NCBI GenBank assembly: GCA_021904315.1
Contig: CM038911.1
Coordinates: 14,853,390-14,917,389 of the forward strand
DNA: 64,000 nt
Direction: 5' to 3'
DNA from: Sphagnum magellanicum
Taxonomy: Eukaryota > Streptophyta > Sphagnopsida > Sphagnales > Sphagnaceae
How positions within the stretch are numbered: the first letter of the stretch is position 1; each line of letters starts with the position of its first letter. The translations under genes were made by a program, and so were the position numbers. The notes below the pieces were generated by a model. That model did not search any database. It saw only the letters and a program-made list of their open reading frames with translations, and was not told where the DNA came from. This document shows, piece by piece, positions 49,762 to 62,606 of the stretch.

Positions 49762-50291
49762 GGGGGTGGTGGCCCGGGCTGGGCTGGGCTGGGCTGGGCG
49801 GGTTGGATGGGTTGGATGGGTTTAGGGTTGAATTTTTATGGGGGGGGTGTAAGAGGGGGGTGGGTGGTCTCATAATTTTGTTCCAACAGGAAAATTTTAA
49901 CGGAATTTTAAGGGGAATAAATGTTTTGGGGGGAGGGGGGGGGAGGGGACTAAATTTATTTATTCGCACACAAATTAGGTTTTTGTATCTATGTACTTAC
50001 TTATGTACCAACAACACCCAAAACAAAAAAAACACACCCCCCAACACAACACTCTCAATTTTCCCTCCCCCCCCCCCCCCCCCCCCCAACCCCCGTTATA
50101 AACATTTATTGGTATGTGGAGATTTGAAACCCCCAAACGGTCTTCCCTTGCCGCCTTCAATTACGTACTAGTAATTGAATTGTTATTATTATTGTTGTTG
50201 TTGTTGTTGGTGTTATGTACATTGGCAATATTTATGTTAATTGGGTGGGGTGGGGTGGGGTGGGGTTGGGGTGGGGGAGGGGGGGGGGGGG
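49762..50291 (+). repeat. G-rich/C-rich low-complexity cluster
   Basis: Contains a GGGCT repeat (about 49774-49799), two GGTTGGATGG units, G runs at 49841-49872 and 49929-49948, a C run of about 21 (50067-50087), a GTT/ATT trinucleotide run (about 50180-50213) and a GGGGT array running into a long G tract (50243-50291). Several parts fit the four-G-run pattern of G-quadruplexes. No gene is supported; frames here are artefacts of the repeats. Confidence 0.75.
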
Positions 50292-51999
50292 CGTGATACC
50301 CAATATGTTTCAAACTCTTTTTTTCTTTTTTTTTAAATTAATGAATTTTCAAAATTGGTGATACCATACAAAAAATGAAAGTAAAAATATTTTTGTATCG
50401 TTCTTCATTTTGGCTACCTAGAGGAGTAATTTGGCAATTTTAAAGAACAATTTCCAAATTTGGTGACTAAAAACCCAGAAAATACTAAATTTTCTCCCTT
50501 TTGAAAAATAAAATAAAATTTTGGACCCCCCCTTCCTCCCCCTCGCATAAAAAAATTCACTTGAACTTGAATGCAAAGGAGAAGATGAAGTTGAAGCCAA
50601 AGGAGAAGCTAAAATCCCAATGGCCACCCTCTTCTTCCCCCACGGTGCTCGCTCGATACCCAAATTTATGTGTGCGAGGGTAAGTAAGTCGATGCCCTCC
50701 AACAACGAGATGGTGCCCATGCATTTTGAATATAAAAATATGAATGGACGGAAGATGAGGCGACGATGTCCACCTTGGGCAAAGACCAAGGGAAGAAGAG
50801 AAGACGGTCTCTTTACCCCAATTATGGACACATATGTTGTTGGGTGGGGGGGGGGGGTGGTATTTTGCATTATTATCACCACCTACAAATGAAGAATCAA
50901 CTTTTAGGGTTTATCAAGAAGGCCCCGAGATGTTTTGTGATTTAGTCCACCTTTCAAATTTTGGGTGAACTCAACTCGAAGATATCAATTATGAAGCTCC
51001 TTTGCTAGTAACAAGTTACAACTCACAAACTTCCAAGAGGGGGGGGGGATGTGTAGGAATCATTAGGGTTTAGGTGGGATACACATAAACCCTAATCATA
51101 CAACCGCGACGCATTTCATTTGTTGGAATTCATTAACTAAGTTAGTTAGTTAAATTGGAATAAAATGAATGGGGAACAACGGAAGTGAAGTTGGGTAGAC
51201 AAGAGTAATTGTATATATGCTAGGTTATATTACTTAGCGATGGCTTTAGGTTTAGGGTTTAAGGTCTACCCGAACTAAAATTTTGAACTTAAAACACTCG
51301 TATAGTGAATGAAGTGAGGTGTTTAATTGGTAGGGGGGTCAAAACAATTGTGGTTAGGACCTAATAATAATTTCATATTATTAGGACATAATATGAAAGT
51401 GGGGACACCAACTAACTAAGGGTGAGGTTATTGGTAATGTGGTTGTAATATAGAGAGAGCCATGCATGTCCTTATTATGTTTAGGGTTTATGGTCTAGGG
51501 TTTAGGGTCTCTCTCTTTTTTTCCCTTCAAAAAGTCTGGCCAGTTGCAATGGAACATATAATCACAAGATCTAATCAGATCTAGTAGCATCATAGGATGC
51601 AAAATAGCCTTGGGTTTAGTGAGCTTTCAAGAGAACAACATCATAAAGATGGATACAACCCATCTCTCTCTCTCTCTCTCTCTCTATCTATGAAGTACCT
51701 ACCCTTAACATTGGGATGAAAAGGGGGATTAGGAGGTTCTTATATGTATAATCACACTTGCTACCCATGAGAGCTCATCATCAAAACTTTCCTTCAAGAG
51801 AGGAATACCACACACCCATCAAGTGTATAATTTATGTTGTTGCACTTTGGAAATTAACAAATAAATGGGCTTCCTTTATTATGCATGTAAATAATTAATT
51901 AATTGGCTAGGAAAATAATACGAGTTCTTCAATTTCTTAATAGTTAAAGGTGTCATTTTATTAGCTATTTTAACCTAATATTTTCAGATTATATTTCAA
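50292..51999. other. Spacer with simple repeats
   Basis: No supported gene. Holds a G run (about 50845-50858), a short inverted repeat (51062-51072 with 51086-51096, ATTAGGGTTTA), a TC microsatellite (about 51662-51685) and several TTTAGGG-like motifs near 51245 and 51480. Confidence 0.5.
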
Positions 52000-54900
52000 A
52001 TAATTACACTTCCCCCCCCCCCTCCTCTCCCAAGCTTCCTTCCTTATCTTTGGCACATTTAGGACAACTTCCATTTTTTTTTCCAATATTAGAAAAAAAA
52101 AAAAGTGCACAACAAACAAAAGTTAGTCAATTGTGCAAAGGAAGGAAAAGGAGCAAACATGAAACATGGCGTGTTCATGAAACAACTCATTACCCAAGAA
52201 ACCTTGAACCCAAAGACAAAGCTCAAAGGCATCATCAATCATCCGGGATGGATTGATAACACATGAGTAGAAAAAACCAATTGGAAACTTCAAAGAGAGA
52301 CATAGAGTTGTTATAAAAGGGATGTCTTTTGTACATACCTGTGTTGGGTGGGTGAGTATTTGACTCTTCTCTACACCACATTTTTTTTTCAAAAAAAATT
52401 CATTCAACACTTTGCTTGGTTTGAACTTTTTTTTAATCATTTTTTTGCAAAATAAAAATAAAAATTGACTTGGTTATAATTTATTTGAGGTTTACACTCA
52501 CCCAAAGCAAAGGAATTGCTTTTTGAGGTGAGTAGAGAGAGTAATGCATTTGGTTATCAGATCTTTTCTTAGTTATGGTAAATAATTGAAAAAATATTTT
52601 TTTCTTTTTGCATTAATGTTTTTTCACTACATAAATTACCTTGACCAAGACTCTTTATATATATACTTTTGGAACCTTTTTAGATTTATTACCATTTATT
52701 TAATAATGCCTTGAAGGTGTTACAAAATTTGTCAATTATTTTCCTTTTTTTTTTTGGGTTAAAGTTTCTCATAAGATGTTCATATGTTTATGTACCCACT
52801 AACTATACCCATGCCAAAAAAATCGACCAAATGATAGGTTATTTTTCCATACAATTACTCTATGAATACCATAACTAATGGTCATTTACTTTTTACCTTC
52901 ACCACAATTGAGTTTTTTTTTGCATTTATTGTTATCTAGATATAAAAATAAATTAAATGAAATATAAATACCTTTAAATGGCTGAATTTATTTTTTTAAA
53001 TATTTCATTTAGCTCTACCTAGCTGATATATTTAAATCACTAAAACAGAAGCCATAATATACTATTGATCCAAGAAAATGAACATACATGCTTAACTATG
53101 GACATAGAATGAAATGTTTGGCACTAATAAGATTTTCCATGTTCAGCACTTGAAGCAAAAAAGATTTTGCCATGGCCGATAGGACACACCATATGTGTAC
53201 AACATTTTGACTTTCATTACCTTGGGAAGGGAAAACAAAATTGGGCTCATTGCGGTAATGACCCAAGCATGCTAATTTACACATGAGTGTCTTCTTCTTA
53301 ACCCTAATTAGGGTTGAAGTTATGAATTTGTCTTGGATGTTTACATGGGTGGGTACTTCACAACCAACCCACAAATGGTATCCCAATGTAGGTGTCCTAT
53401 ACAACTTATTCTTCCTTTCAAAGGACTTCAATTTTAAGTGCTTTGGGTGTATAGGCCATTCTTTCCATTTGTAATTGCACCACATTTGAGAAAGCCACCA
53501 TGAATATTCTACATACTAATTGGAGCCTAAAGTAACATTATCGGAAAATGTCATGACAAGCACTCTTGTATGCACATTGGATAACAACTTATGACAATAG
53601 AATTCAACCTCATAATGCACTCCTAAACCCTTGAGGGTATACCATAAATCACTTACTCCTCCTCCAACATTTTTTTAAAAAAAATTGTTAGTTTTAAAAC
53701 TTCTAATATTTGTGGCACTTGCAATAGCCCAATTTTGCAAGGATATTTGAAAGTGATTAATGTCCAAATGGAACATGGCACAACACAATGGCAATTCAAC
53801 CAATGGATTTATTTTTTGGAGCTGAAAATTTTAACCACTTGGTGACCAAAAGAAATCCAATGGGACTTGTATAATGGTTGTTTTGGGGGGAAATTTTCAT
53901 CCCTTGGTCACCAAATGAAATCCAATTGGACTCATCTAAAGGATTTTTGTGAAAAAATTGCATCAAAATTACTAGATTTTGAGGGAAAAAAAACCTTGAA
54001 TTCAACCTCTTGAATAATAATTGATGAACGACATATTCATCAAACTTCATTTGTGTAATAAGATGTTTAACATGTGTAATGACATAATAAATTCTCATTC
54101 TAACAATTATCTTCTATTTATGGTATTTCATGCTACTCATTTTCATTGTTCATATTTTTTGTCATAATCATTTTCATTTGTTTTATAGATGGCCAAACAC
54201 CGTAAGAGAATGTGGTTTTTCTCACACAAAAGGCTCCAATTTATGGCATATGTGTAATGTAAACCTTTGTGGTTTTATCCATTACAATGTACAATATCCA
54301 ATGTTTATCATGTCATATATTAGATTCAAATTATAATTTGACAATGTGAAAAACCTAAGTTTGTGGTCAATTGTGAAAAACAATTCTCAAAATTTCATAG
54401 CTTTCAATTTGTAAAAAGGGGGTAGATGAATATGTTTACTTGGAAGGGAATGAGGAAATTGTGTAGGCCTCACTTAAACATTTAGCCATGATTTTTTATT
54501 ATGTATGTTGAAGTCAATTTAATATCCATAGCAAAATCATTTCATGAAACATCATGGATTTAGGATTTTAAAAAAATTATGTAGGTAGTTATCTTCCATG
54601 CTTGGGCACAACATTTCATTTTTGCAAAATTTCCTCAAAATGTGGAAAATAAAAATAAAAGGGAATATTTTGTCATAATATTCTCATTTTTCAATAAATA
54701 ATTTGCCAAATTTTGAGGAATTTTTTGGGTCACATTTTGACTTTTCTTTTAGTTTGGTGACAATTTTAAAACTATTTTTAAAACTATTTAAGCAACTTCT
54801 TCAAATAGTCTCATCATTTCATGTTAAATCCCTCCTAGGAAGCTAGTCAATGACACAACATCTAAAATTTGAAAAAAAACATCACTACTTGGCCAACTCA

Positions 54901-56400
54901 TAATAAATAATTTCTTGTTTGCTTGAAGAACAAAATAAATAATGGGAGTTTCTTTGTTGGCATAAGTTGTGCTTGAAATTAGTCAATAATAAGAAAAAAC
55001 ATTATAACTACAACAAGAAGTGACTAGAATTAATTCATGGCATAAATTTTCTTGTGAGGATTTTAAACTTTATTTTAGAAAATAACTTAAGAATTTGAAT
55101 GCAAACTCAACAAAGAGGTGCATGTAAAGTGAAAATAGCCTTCAAATTATTTTTCATATAATTGCAAAATGATTAAAATTTTATTTTGGTTGATGTTTGT
55201 CCTTGTAAATCATTCCAATGTCCATCTAAGGACAAAAGATCGTCCTTTTGCTTCAAATCCATCGACAATGTGTGAGTAAAGTCATCAACCCAATGTTGTT
55301 GTGGGTTAAATTTTTTTTAAGTGTATCAAAATCTTGTCAAATGTCACTTTTTTTTGTTTCTTTTTACCTAGTCTTTTTTTATCATGTAAAAACACATTTA
55401 TGGATGATTATGATGGAATCTAGAATTGTAATGGTTTAAAATATAATCATTTAAAAATTTGATTTGTTATTTTTTATGGGGATCAAAATATAGAATAAAA
55501 AAGGATTGTAATAAGGACCAAGCCCTTTTTGTCCTATGTGGTACACCTTAAAGGATTTTCACCCTTGTCGTATATATATATATATATATATGATGTCAAT
55601 GCAATTTTGAAAGGGCTTGGGTGACAAGTTTTAGCCCTAATTTTTGTATGAATCAAACCTTGTTCATTGGTGAAGGATATTATGCTTAATTATAGATGTA
55701 ATTAATTTTGAATTGTTAGTTCATTTCATTGCAACATTTGATATTTTTTACATGTTTTTGGTTTGAAGTTTGAACCACCAATGATTTGTTTTTAAACAAA
55801 ATTATCATTGTTGAAAAATTGTGTTTTCCTAATATAAATTTGAATTTTTTTCCTTCCCTTTTCTTTTTTTGGGTGAAAATTTTGCCTAATTTTCAATGTC
55901 ACAAAGTTAAAAGAATCATTATGTTATGAGTTCAGAAACCTACCTATATTTATTGCCAATTTTTCATAAATTATTATTTATGTTGTTAAAGTGAAATTTC
56001 AAAAATAAAATAATTATTCAACATCTAAACCTAAAAAATGTTGAAACTAAAAAGTATCACAATATGTGCTTAGGCCATTTCCAACTTTCATATGAAATGT
56101 CCATCCAATGGCACTTTCTAGGTTGTTTTTATTTATGGCACCTCACCATTGATGCATTGCTTCAAAAGCCCAATCAAGAATACATTTTTTTTTTTCTTCA
56201 ATTCAACTATTTGTAGCAACATACCATGTTTACAATTTCACATTTCACTTATTTTTACTAATGTCACCAATCTCATGACACAACATTTATGATGCCATTC
56301 ATCATTGTGGATATATTTTTTATAATTAGAAAAGAAAAGCAAAAACTTTGTCCCAAATAAATAATGACAACTTGTTTGTTTATTCTTGCACATTTATTGG
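52000..56400. other. AT-rich repeat-type DNA without recognised genes
   Basis: Begins with a C run (about 52013-52022). Frames such as 53096-53485 (minus) do not resemble a family I know. A TA microsatellite (about 55570-55591) sits between 11-bp inverted arms (CCAAGCCCTTT, 55518-55528, with 55610-55620). The region looks like degraded transposon DNA, but no element type can be named. Confidence 0.45.
53818..53936. repeat. Diverged ~70-bp tandem duplication
   Basis: 53818-53870 and 53888-53936 share GAAAATTTT...TTGGTGACCAAA/TTGGTCACCAAA...GAAATCCAAT and GGACT in the same order. The copies have drifted. Confidence 0.55.
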
Positions 56401-56402
56401 GG

Positions 56403-56558
56403 TCTAATCAAAACCTTAATGTTTTGGGACATGGTATGCACACATTACAACAAGAGTAGACCACTTGGTTGCATGTTTATTAAGATCTAATCAAGAACCT
56501 AATGTTTTGGGAAAGGGCATGCAAACATTACAACAAGAGTCGACCACTTGGTTGCATG
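56403..56558. repeat. Tandem duplication of about 75 bp
   Basis: 56403-56475 and 56486-56558 match with few changes; both contain CATTACAACAAGAGT and GACCACTTGGTTGCATG. The second copy runs into the Myb-like Harbinger ORF remnant. Confidence 0.7.
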
Positions 56559-57250
56559 GGGAGGCCTACAAAACCTTTAGAAACAAAATGGGAAATTATC
56601 AAACATGATGTCAGCAAATTTGTTGGAGCTTTCAATAGTGTTGAAACTTTGTGTGAATTCAAAACAAATGCAAAAGATGTTTTACACAAGCCATTGAAAT
56701 TGTACAAAATGAAACATTAACAAAACTTGAACTTCACATTTATACATTACTAACTAGTGCTAAAAGATGTGCCATGTTGGGGTGATATGCACACAAAATC
56801 ACAAAAGTTCACAACTCCACCCATCAAATACAAATGTTTCATTATGTTTGATGCTAACATTAAATTTGATGAAAGCAAAATAAAAATAATGGATATTGAA
56901 CCATTTGCATCAAGGTGGTCACAAAACACAAAGATGGTTAAAAATAAATTTAAAATGTAACACTAAAACAAATGCACTACCAACATTCAAACAAGGGCCA
57001 CAACAAACATGGCAATTGCCATGTTCAAAAAGGCCATGATTATGGAAAGTGTAACATGATGGTTCTTTTCACAATATTGGAAATGTTTTTGGTGTTTGGT
57101 GAAACTCATGAATACTTTTTAGTTTTGAAAGATCGAAGAACTTAAAAAGTTTTGTGTTCAAATAAATAATGCATCAAGTGTTGCAACTTGCCCAATTTTA
57201 ATGCCCCCAATAAATTCAATTACACAATTTGCAACTGTTACAATCCCTTC
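56502..57250 (+). pseudogene. Harbinger-associated Myb/SANT-like ORF remnant
   Basis: Reads GRPTKPLETKWEIIKHDVSK, FVGAFNSVETL, then ALK/LELYKMKHQ-like KPLKLYKMKH and LVLKDVPCWGDMHTK. This matches the pattern of the Myb/SANT-like (NAM-associated) protein encoded beside plant PIF/Harbinger transposases, which helps the transposase bind DNA. A stop after KMKH and later shifts show it is dead. It converges with the transposase relic at 57.6-58.6 kb. Confidence 0.68.
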
Positions 57251-57629
57251 ACCAAACAACATTGATTTGACAAATGATGCATAGGTAGAAAAAAAATTGT
57301 TTAACAACAAATTTCAAATAATGCATAAAGAATTTTGAAATATGTTAAAATATATTTGATGCAATAAAAAATGTGACAATTCAATGAAAATTTTGAGGCA
57401 AGGTTAATTTCTATTAAAATGTGAAATCATTATTCCCCTTTAAAGGTAATAGATTATTGATGAGATCATTTTGTAATCTAAAGTGCATACTAAATGTCAT
57501 TTTTATACTCAACAAAAGAGAGCTTTCACCTTATGTGAATGCTAGTTGCATAAAAGCATGGTTCTAGACCTTACTATGCAAGATAAACACATCACCCGAT
57601 GATAATATCTAAAATTATATTTTTATCCC

Positions 57630-58560
57630 ACTACCAAAAAAGGTTTTACACAATTGCAAATCAATTTCATTAAACCCCAAAACTTCATTCAACATCCTTC
57701 AACACCAATTCATTCAGTTTGCATAATGTTGTGTTTTTATGCCTCGTGGTTCCTTGTTGGAATATTGACTAAAGAAGGTAGATAACATCCACCAATAAGT
57801 GATACTTCAAGTATTTTTTTCCATTCATTTTAAACCCAAGATCATTGGTTCCATCAGTCAACAAGTTAACAATCAAATGTGAATGATCCAAAACATTTAG
57901 ATCGTTATTCCCAACTAATAATCCAAAATGAACATGCTAGAACTAAAATTTCTTATTTGCAATGATGTGAAAGATGATTCTACAATTATTATGCTTGTCA
58001 AAAAATTGAAAGCACCACATTGTTGGACAATTCTTCCATATAAAATTCACACAATCTAAAGACACAAACATCCCTAGAACCCATTTGTAAAATTTTATTT
58101 AAAGCTTTTCTCAAAATCCCTCCCAGTGGGTTGTCAAAGATACATGGGTTTGAAAACTCCTTAATCATTTGGCAAAAAAGCTTTAAGTTTTTCATAGTTG
58201 TGCTCTTTCCCATGCAAACATATTCATCCATTGCATCAAGTATTGTGCCAAAGGCTAGCATCCTGATTGTTGTAGTACACTTTGGGATCATAGATAAGCC
58301 CATGGTGTTGCAAGCATCTTACCTTGAGATGAAGTATGCATTGTGCATTCTCACTATTACAACAACACAAACAAAATGAAAACACATCATTTGAAAACAA
58401 CATCTAAAATGATGTTCATCACACACAAGTTTTTGACACAAAACAATCTCATTCATTGTCAAACACTCACAACATTTGGTTGTTTGCATGGCCCACTTCC
58501 ACCATGCACACGACAAACCATAATTCTCAACAAGTTGCAACATAGTCACAACAAATTGCT
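57630..58560 (-). pseudogene. PIF/Harbinger DDE transposase remnant
   Basis: On the minus strand, in split frames: TTTIRMLAFGTILDAMDEYV and MGKSTTMKNLKLFCQMIKEF (58300-58130), then [18 protein letters not shown] with the first catalytic D (58080-58010), then GNNDLNVLDHSHL with the second D (about 57920-57880), MNGKKYLKYHLL, and LKDVE with FGV near 57680, where the third acidic residue is expected. Order and spacing match plant Harbinger (ALP1-like) transposases. Stops and frameshifts disable it. Terminal inverted repeats were not found; a right end near 58800 is possible from GAGCATCTCTAGCAG. Confidence 0.75.
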
Positions 58561-58918
58561 CATCTTAAAAATTTGTCTACAACTGCAACAACAACCTAGC
58601 ACACCACTCCTCAACCATAGCCAAAATTACAAAAGCTCACAACACAAAGAGTAACAAAGCAAGAAAACAAATCAACAAGAGAAGCAATATGAGAGAAATG
58701 ACATAAAACAAAAAAATGATGACCAATTTGCAAAAAGGGCTAGACCTTCAAATTAAGGTTACGGAGTAGTATGGGTAGGTCCCATTGGGTTTAGGGTCTT
58801 ATGAGCATCTCTAGCAGCAACTCTAAAACACTTTGAATCCGCAAATTTGGATGAAGTACAGCAAATCAAATTTCATGGATTGATAATTCAGATTCCCAAA
58901 ATGTCCATTTGAGGGTTT

Positions 58919-58923
<5 letters not shown>

Positions 58924-58953
<30 letters not shown>
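58924..58953 (+). repeat. GA microsatellite
   Basis: About 15 GA units without interruption. Confidence 0.85.
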
Positions 58954-58956
<3 letters not shown>

Positions 58957-59232
58957 CAAATCTTTGGATTCCCTTGGGCTTAGTAGTTATAGCTAATTAA
59001 CTCTGGTGCTAGCGTGCTAGGAGAGTGTGAAGACCATGGTACACACCAAGTACAGCCTCCAGTCTAACCCTCCCACCACAAGCAATAAGAATTTAAAAAT
59101 AAAAATAAATTAGCTTGTAATTTTATTTTAAAAAGATTATAATTTATTTAAAAATTAGATAATAATTTTAAAAAAATTTAGCTTGTAAGTGGCATGTCAA
59201 ATTAAAGCCCCCTAATAAAATTTATGGACATG

Positions 59233-59358
59233 TTTGGGTACATGTAAGAATTCATTGCCATGCAAGATGGATGATGTGTGAACAGAAAGCAGTTTTTCAT
59301 TGCATTCTTGTCCCATAGCCTACTTAAAAGCATAGTCATTAGCTTATATGTACCCAAA
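59233..59358. repeat. Imperfect foldback, 16-bp arms
   Basis: TTTGGGTACATGTAAG (59233-59248) pairs with 59343-59358 at 15 of 16 positions. The size (~126 bp) would suit a small foldback element. No flanking duplication recognised. Confidence 0.45.
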
Positions 59359-59848
59359 TGTACTGACCATCATCCACATGCATCATCTACCTACTTAGTA
59401 ACCGTCAAGTGCCTTACATAAGTTCTAAGTTAAAATGTTTTTTTTTTTAAAGAATTTGTTTTACGTTGCCAAATGATGATCATCGTTAGAAGGATTTAGC
59501 CAAATGTGGCTATAATCCAAATCAAGCAATCCGACATATATTTTTGCTTTTTTTTTAAAAGGAAAAATGGTTTGCAAACCCTAAACCTAACGAGAACAAG
59601 AGAGAGAGAGAGATAGAGGAGGAGGATGAAGAAAAAAATTGCACACATCCTTCTTAAATTATCATGGTAGCTAAACCGCGATTAGAGGTGACCATGAGCC
59701 AAAAAAAAGTTCATTAAAACTTACAATGAATGTATATAACACATCATTAACTCTTACCATCCAATAACAAATGTGGTGATGTCCAAACTCCGGTTATGAC
59801 TTTAACCGCAACGTAGCCACCAAGGTTCCACCTGGGTAACCAAGGTCA

Positions 59849-60240
59849 ATGAATGAATGAATGAATGAACAAATCTTTGATCAATGAACAAATGAATGAA
59901 ATGAAAGATGAAATATGTGTTTGCAAATGATGAATGGATGAATGAATGAAAATGAAAGATGGAACATGTGTTTGAACCTTGGTCCAATAATCAACAAAAT
60001 GAATGAAATGAAAGACGGCACCCATGTTTGAACCATGGTTAAATAATAAATGAATGGATGGATGGATGAACAAATGAATGAATGAAATGAAAGATGGAAC
60101 GCATGTTTGAACCTTGGTCCAATAATCAACAAAATGAATGAAATGAAAGATGGCACACCCATGTTTTAACCGTGGTTAAATAATAAATGAATGGATGGAT
60201 GGATGAACAAATGAATGAATGAATGAAATGAAAGATGAAG
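59849..60240 (+). repeat. Nested tandem repeat built on TGAA/TGGA units
   Basis: Tetranucleotide runs of TGAA and TGGA are embedded in a larger unit of about 137 bp. The larger unit carries GTTTGAACCWTGGT and AATAATCAACAAAATG; successive GGTTAAATAATAAATG starts lie at 60038 and 60175. The long minus-strand frames here (FIHSFI-type) are by-products of the repeat. Confidence 0.8.
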
Positions 60241-60833
60241 ATGTGTTGAAATTTTTAGCAAATTTATTCCCGACTCCTAAGAAGTAGGTATTACGGTGGT
60301 AGTCGGGTCATCTCCAGAAGCCCCCAAAAAAAAAAAAAACGCCAAAAAGGAAAAAAAAATGATTGCATTTTGTCCGGATAGTCCATACATTACAAACCGA
60401 TTAAAACCGATTGGAAAGCAGAAGTTGCAATATTGGGGGGTTATGTGACGTACGGTTGACTCATTTCGGTAGCGTATGGTGTTAAGCTGCAATCGGGTAG
60501 CAAATGATTTGTTGACCCCCATTTTTCACACCACTTTTACTTATATAGCTACCAACTAGCAACTCCCCTTTTGGGTTTTTTCTAAAATCTTTTTAGATTT
60601 TTTTTTAAAAAAAAATTTCCCCTCCCAACCTATGTGGCAATCATCCATACACTGATTTAGCCAAATTTGGTTATAAACAAAATATGAAAGAAAAAGGATT
60701 TAAACATCCAAGTTATACATTTTTTAGTACCTACTTGAACCATGTATAGAAATCTGGTGATATTTCTTGATTTTTTGGAAATTTGGGCGAGTTTTTTTTT
60801 CCAAAAAATGATTGAATTTCTTACCCCCGCAAA

Positions 60834-60907
60834 AAAAATTCACAATATTCACAAGAGTGCAAAATTCTGCAAAAATTCACAATATTCGCAAGAGTGCAAA
60901 ATTCTGC
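60834..60907 (+). repeat. 37-bp tandem duplication
   Basis: 60834-60870 and 60871-60907 match at 36 of 37 positions; the one change is A to G. Confidence 0.88.
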
Positions 60908-61144
60908 ACTAAAATAAAAAAGCGGAAATGCACTAAAAAGTAAGTAGTTTTCTAAAGAGTAGAAATGGAGATTGATTTTGCATGAAATAAAATTTGGATC
61001 AAGGGCCCTTCCATGCTTGTTTGGCCTCAATTTTCTTCATGGACCATTTGTTACCAGGTCGATTCTGCAATCAAGTTAGATTGAGACTATGGTTCTCAAA
61101 CATTCCACAATTTTATAGAGAAGCTTGTCTCAAAGACATCACAA

Positions 61145-61413
61145 ACCTCGAATACGAAGATCACAACAAGCCTAACCTCAGGTATGAAGAGAGATCACAA
61201 GCCTACAAACCTCGGATATGAAGAGATCACAAGCCTATAAACCTCAGATATGAAGATCACAAACCTAACCTCGGATATGAAGAGATCACAAGCCTATGAA
61301 CCTCAGATATGAAGATCACAAGCCTAACCTCGGATATGAAGAGATCACAAGCCTATGAACCTCAGATATGAAGATCACAAGCCTAACCTCGGATATGAAG
61401 AGATCACAAGCCT
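61145..61413 (+). repeat. ~29-30 bp tandem array in 59-bp pairs
   Basis: About nine units of AACCTCRGATATGAAGA(GA)TCACAAGCCT. Alternating long and short units form a 59-bp higher-order period, best kept from about 61200 to 61410. The first two units are the most diverged. Confidence 0.88.
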
Positions 61414-62606
61414 CCTCCTCCATTACCTCTCTAATATATCCTTCTCCAAAATATGCGTTGCGCAAATTTTGTTCAAAGGTGCTGAGGGATACATACCACC
61501 AATGTGAAATGTACTATGGAATGGTCAAGCTCCTGCCCTTTATGTTGGCTAAGGCATGAGCAAGCCCGTTAGTGTAAGCTAGGTGACACACCCAACGTAA
61601 CAGGCAAAGTGCAAGGCCATTCCATGATATTGAGGTCTGGGTTTAGGCAGATTCAACCATTTAGGGGGGAAAAAATTCATGTTCAACAGACACTTTTTTT
61701 TAAAACTCTATACCAAACCAAAACTTGCTATAAGCGGCAGAGCCACAACTGCATGATGAACTGCTTATGATCACCATTGTGCAATGGTGATCATGCAACA
61801 AAGTCATCTCATTCAAGGTTTTGCAGAAATAAACAACCCAGTCCCTTCAAACTTGGTAGTGCCTGTAGGAATGCATTGAAACTGTTCAGATCACACTGTG
61901 CAGAGTAACAAAGAAGAAGAACAACAAACCATTTGAGTTCTGCTCATCAACAAATTCAAGATCAGTCACATGGAGGGGAATGTTCAACAACATAGGCTCT
62001 AATGCCCACCAGCAGCATTGAAACCAATATTTGAACACAAATTGGGTGAATTCTGTCTCCGTTGCTATTTAGGCTCCAGAATCCGCCATCAAAAACTAAA
62101 TCAGTTCAGAAAAGTTAGCCTAAAACTTCAGGTACACCAATGCAAACTTTGTCAAGGCCCGGCAATGATGTATTAGTCAAGTAAAAACTTTAATTGATCA
62201 TGTTTAACAATGTAGCAAATATGTAAATGAAACTAAAAAGAAAAAAAGCAAAGTTTGGAAATAATAGAAGAGCAAGCAAATAAAGAAATGCATCTCTTAC
62301 AGGAAGAGGGTGTCAGAAGCCCGGACTTCAATAACAAGAAATTAACCAAGCCTAACACCTCTACAATTTTGCAGGGACTAGAGGACAGGGCTAAAACATA
62401 AATTTTGGAGGATTATACATTTGAACTCTCAAAAGGACCCGTAAAAACTACCCAAAAGAAGATCCCAAATGGGAACTTCCCTAGTGGGTACAAGTACAGC
62501 AGAAACATGCCACTCTCGAATTAAGAACTGAATTACTGCAGATATTTTCAAAGCCCTGCATGTCAAACAATTCTTGGTCGATTCGAAGGTACTTGGTGCA
62601 GGTAGC
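61414..62606. other. 3' flank of the GILT-like gene
   Basis: No independent gene recognised. The part nearest 62606 is probably the 3' UTR of the minus-strand GILT-like gene. Confidence 0.4.

Larger units (their letters stand above)
58561..59800. other. AT-rich spacer with simple repeats
   Basis: No gene seen. Includes a GA microsatellite (about 58924-58953), an imperfect foldback (59233-59358) and a short GA run near 59600. Confidence 0.45.

Noticed and set aside
49737..50171. Glycine/proline-rich ORFs on both strands upstream of NAT
   Set aside because: Produced by G and C runs; no start context or conserved segments.
53096..53485. 129-codon minus-strand frame as a gene
   Set aside because: No family resemblance, no exon partners, and it lies in repeat-like AT-rich DNA.
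59802..60162. Minus-strand FIHSFI-rich proteins
   Set aside because: Present in three phases because the DNA is a tetranucleotide repeat; no other coding evidence.
61145..61413. CRISPR-like array
   Set aside because: Units are contiguous without unique spacers, and the genome is a plant nuclear one; it is a minisatellite.
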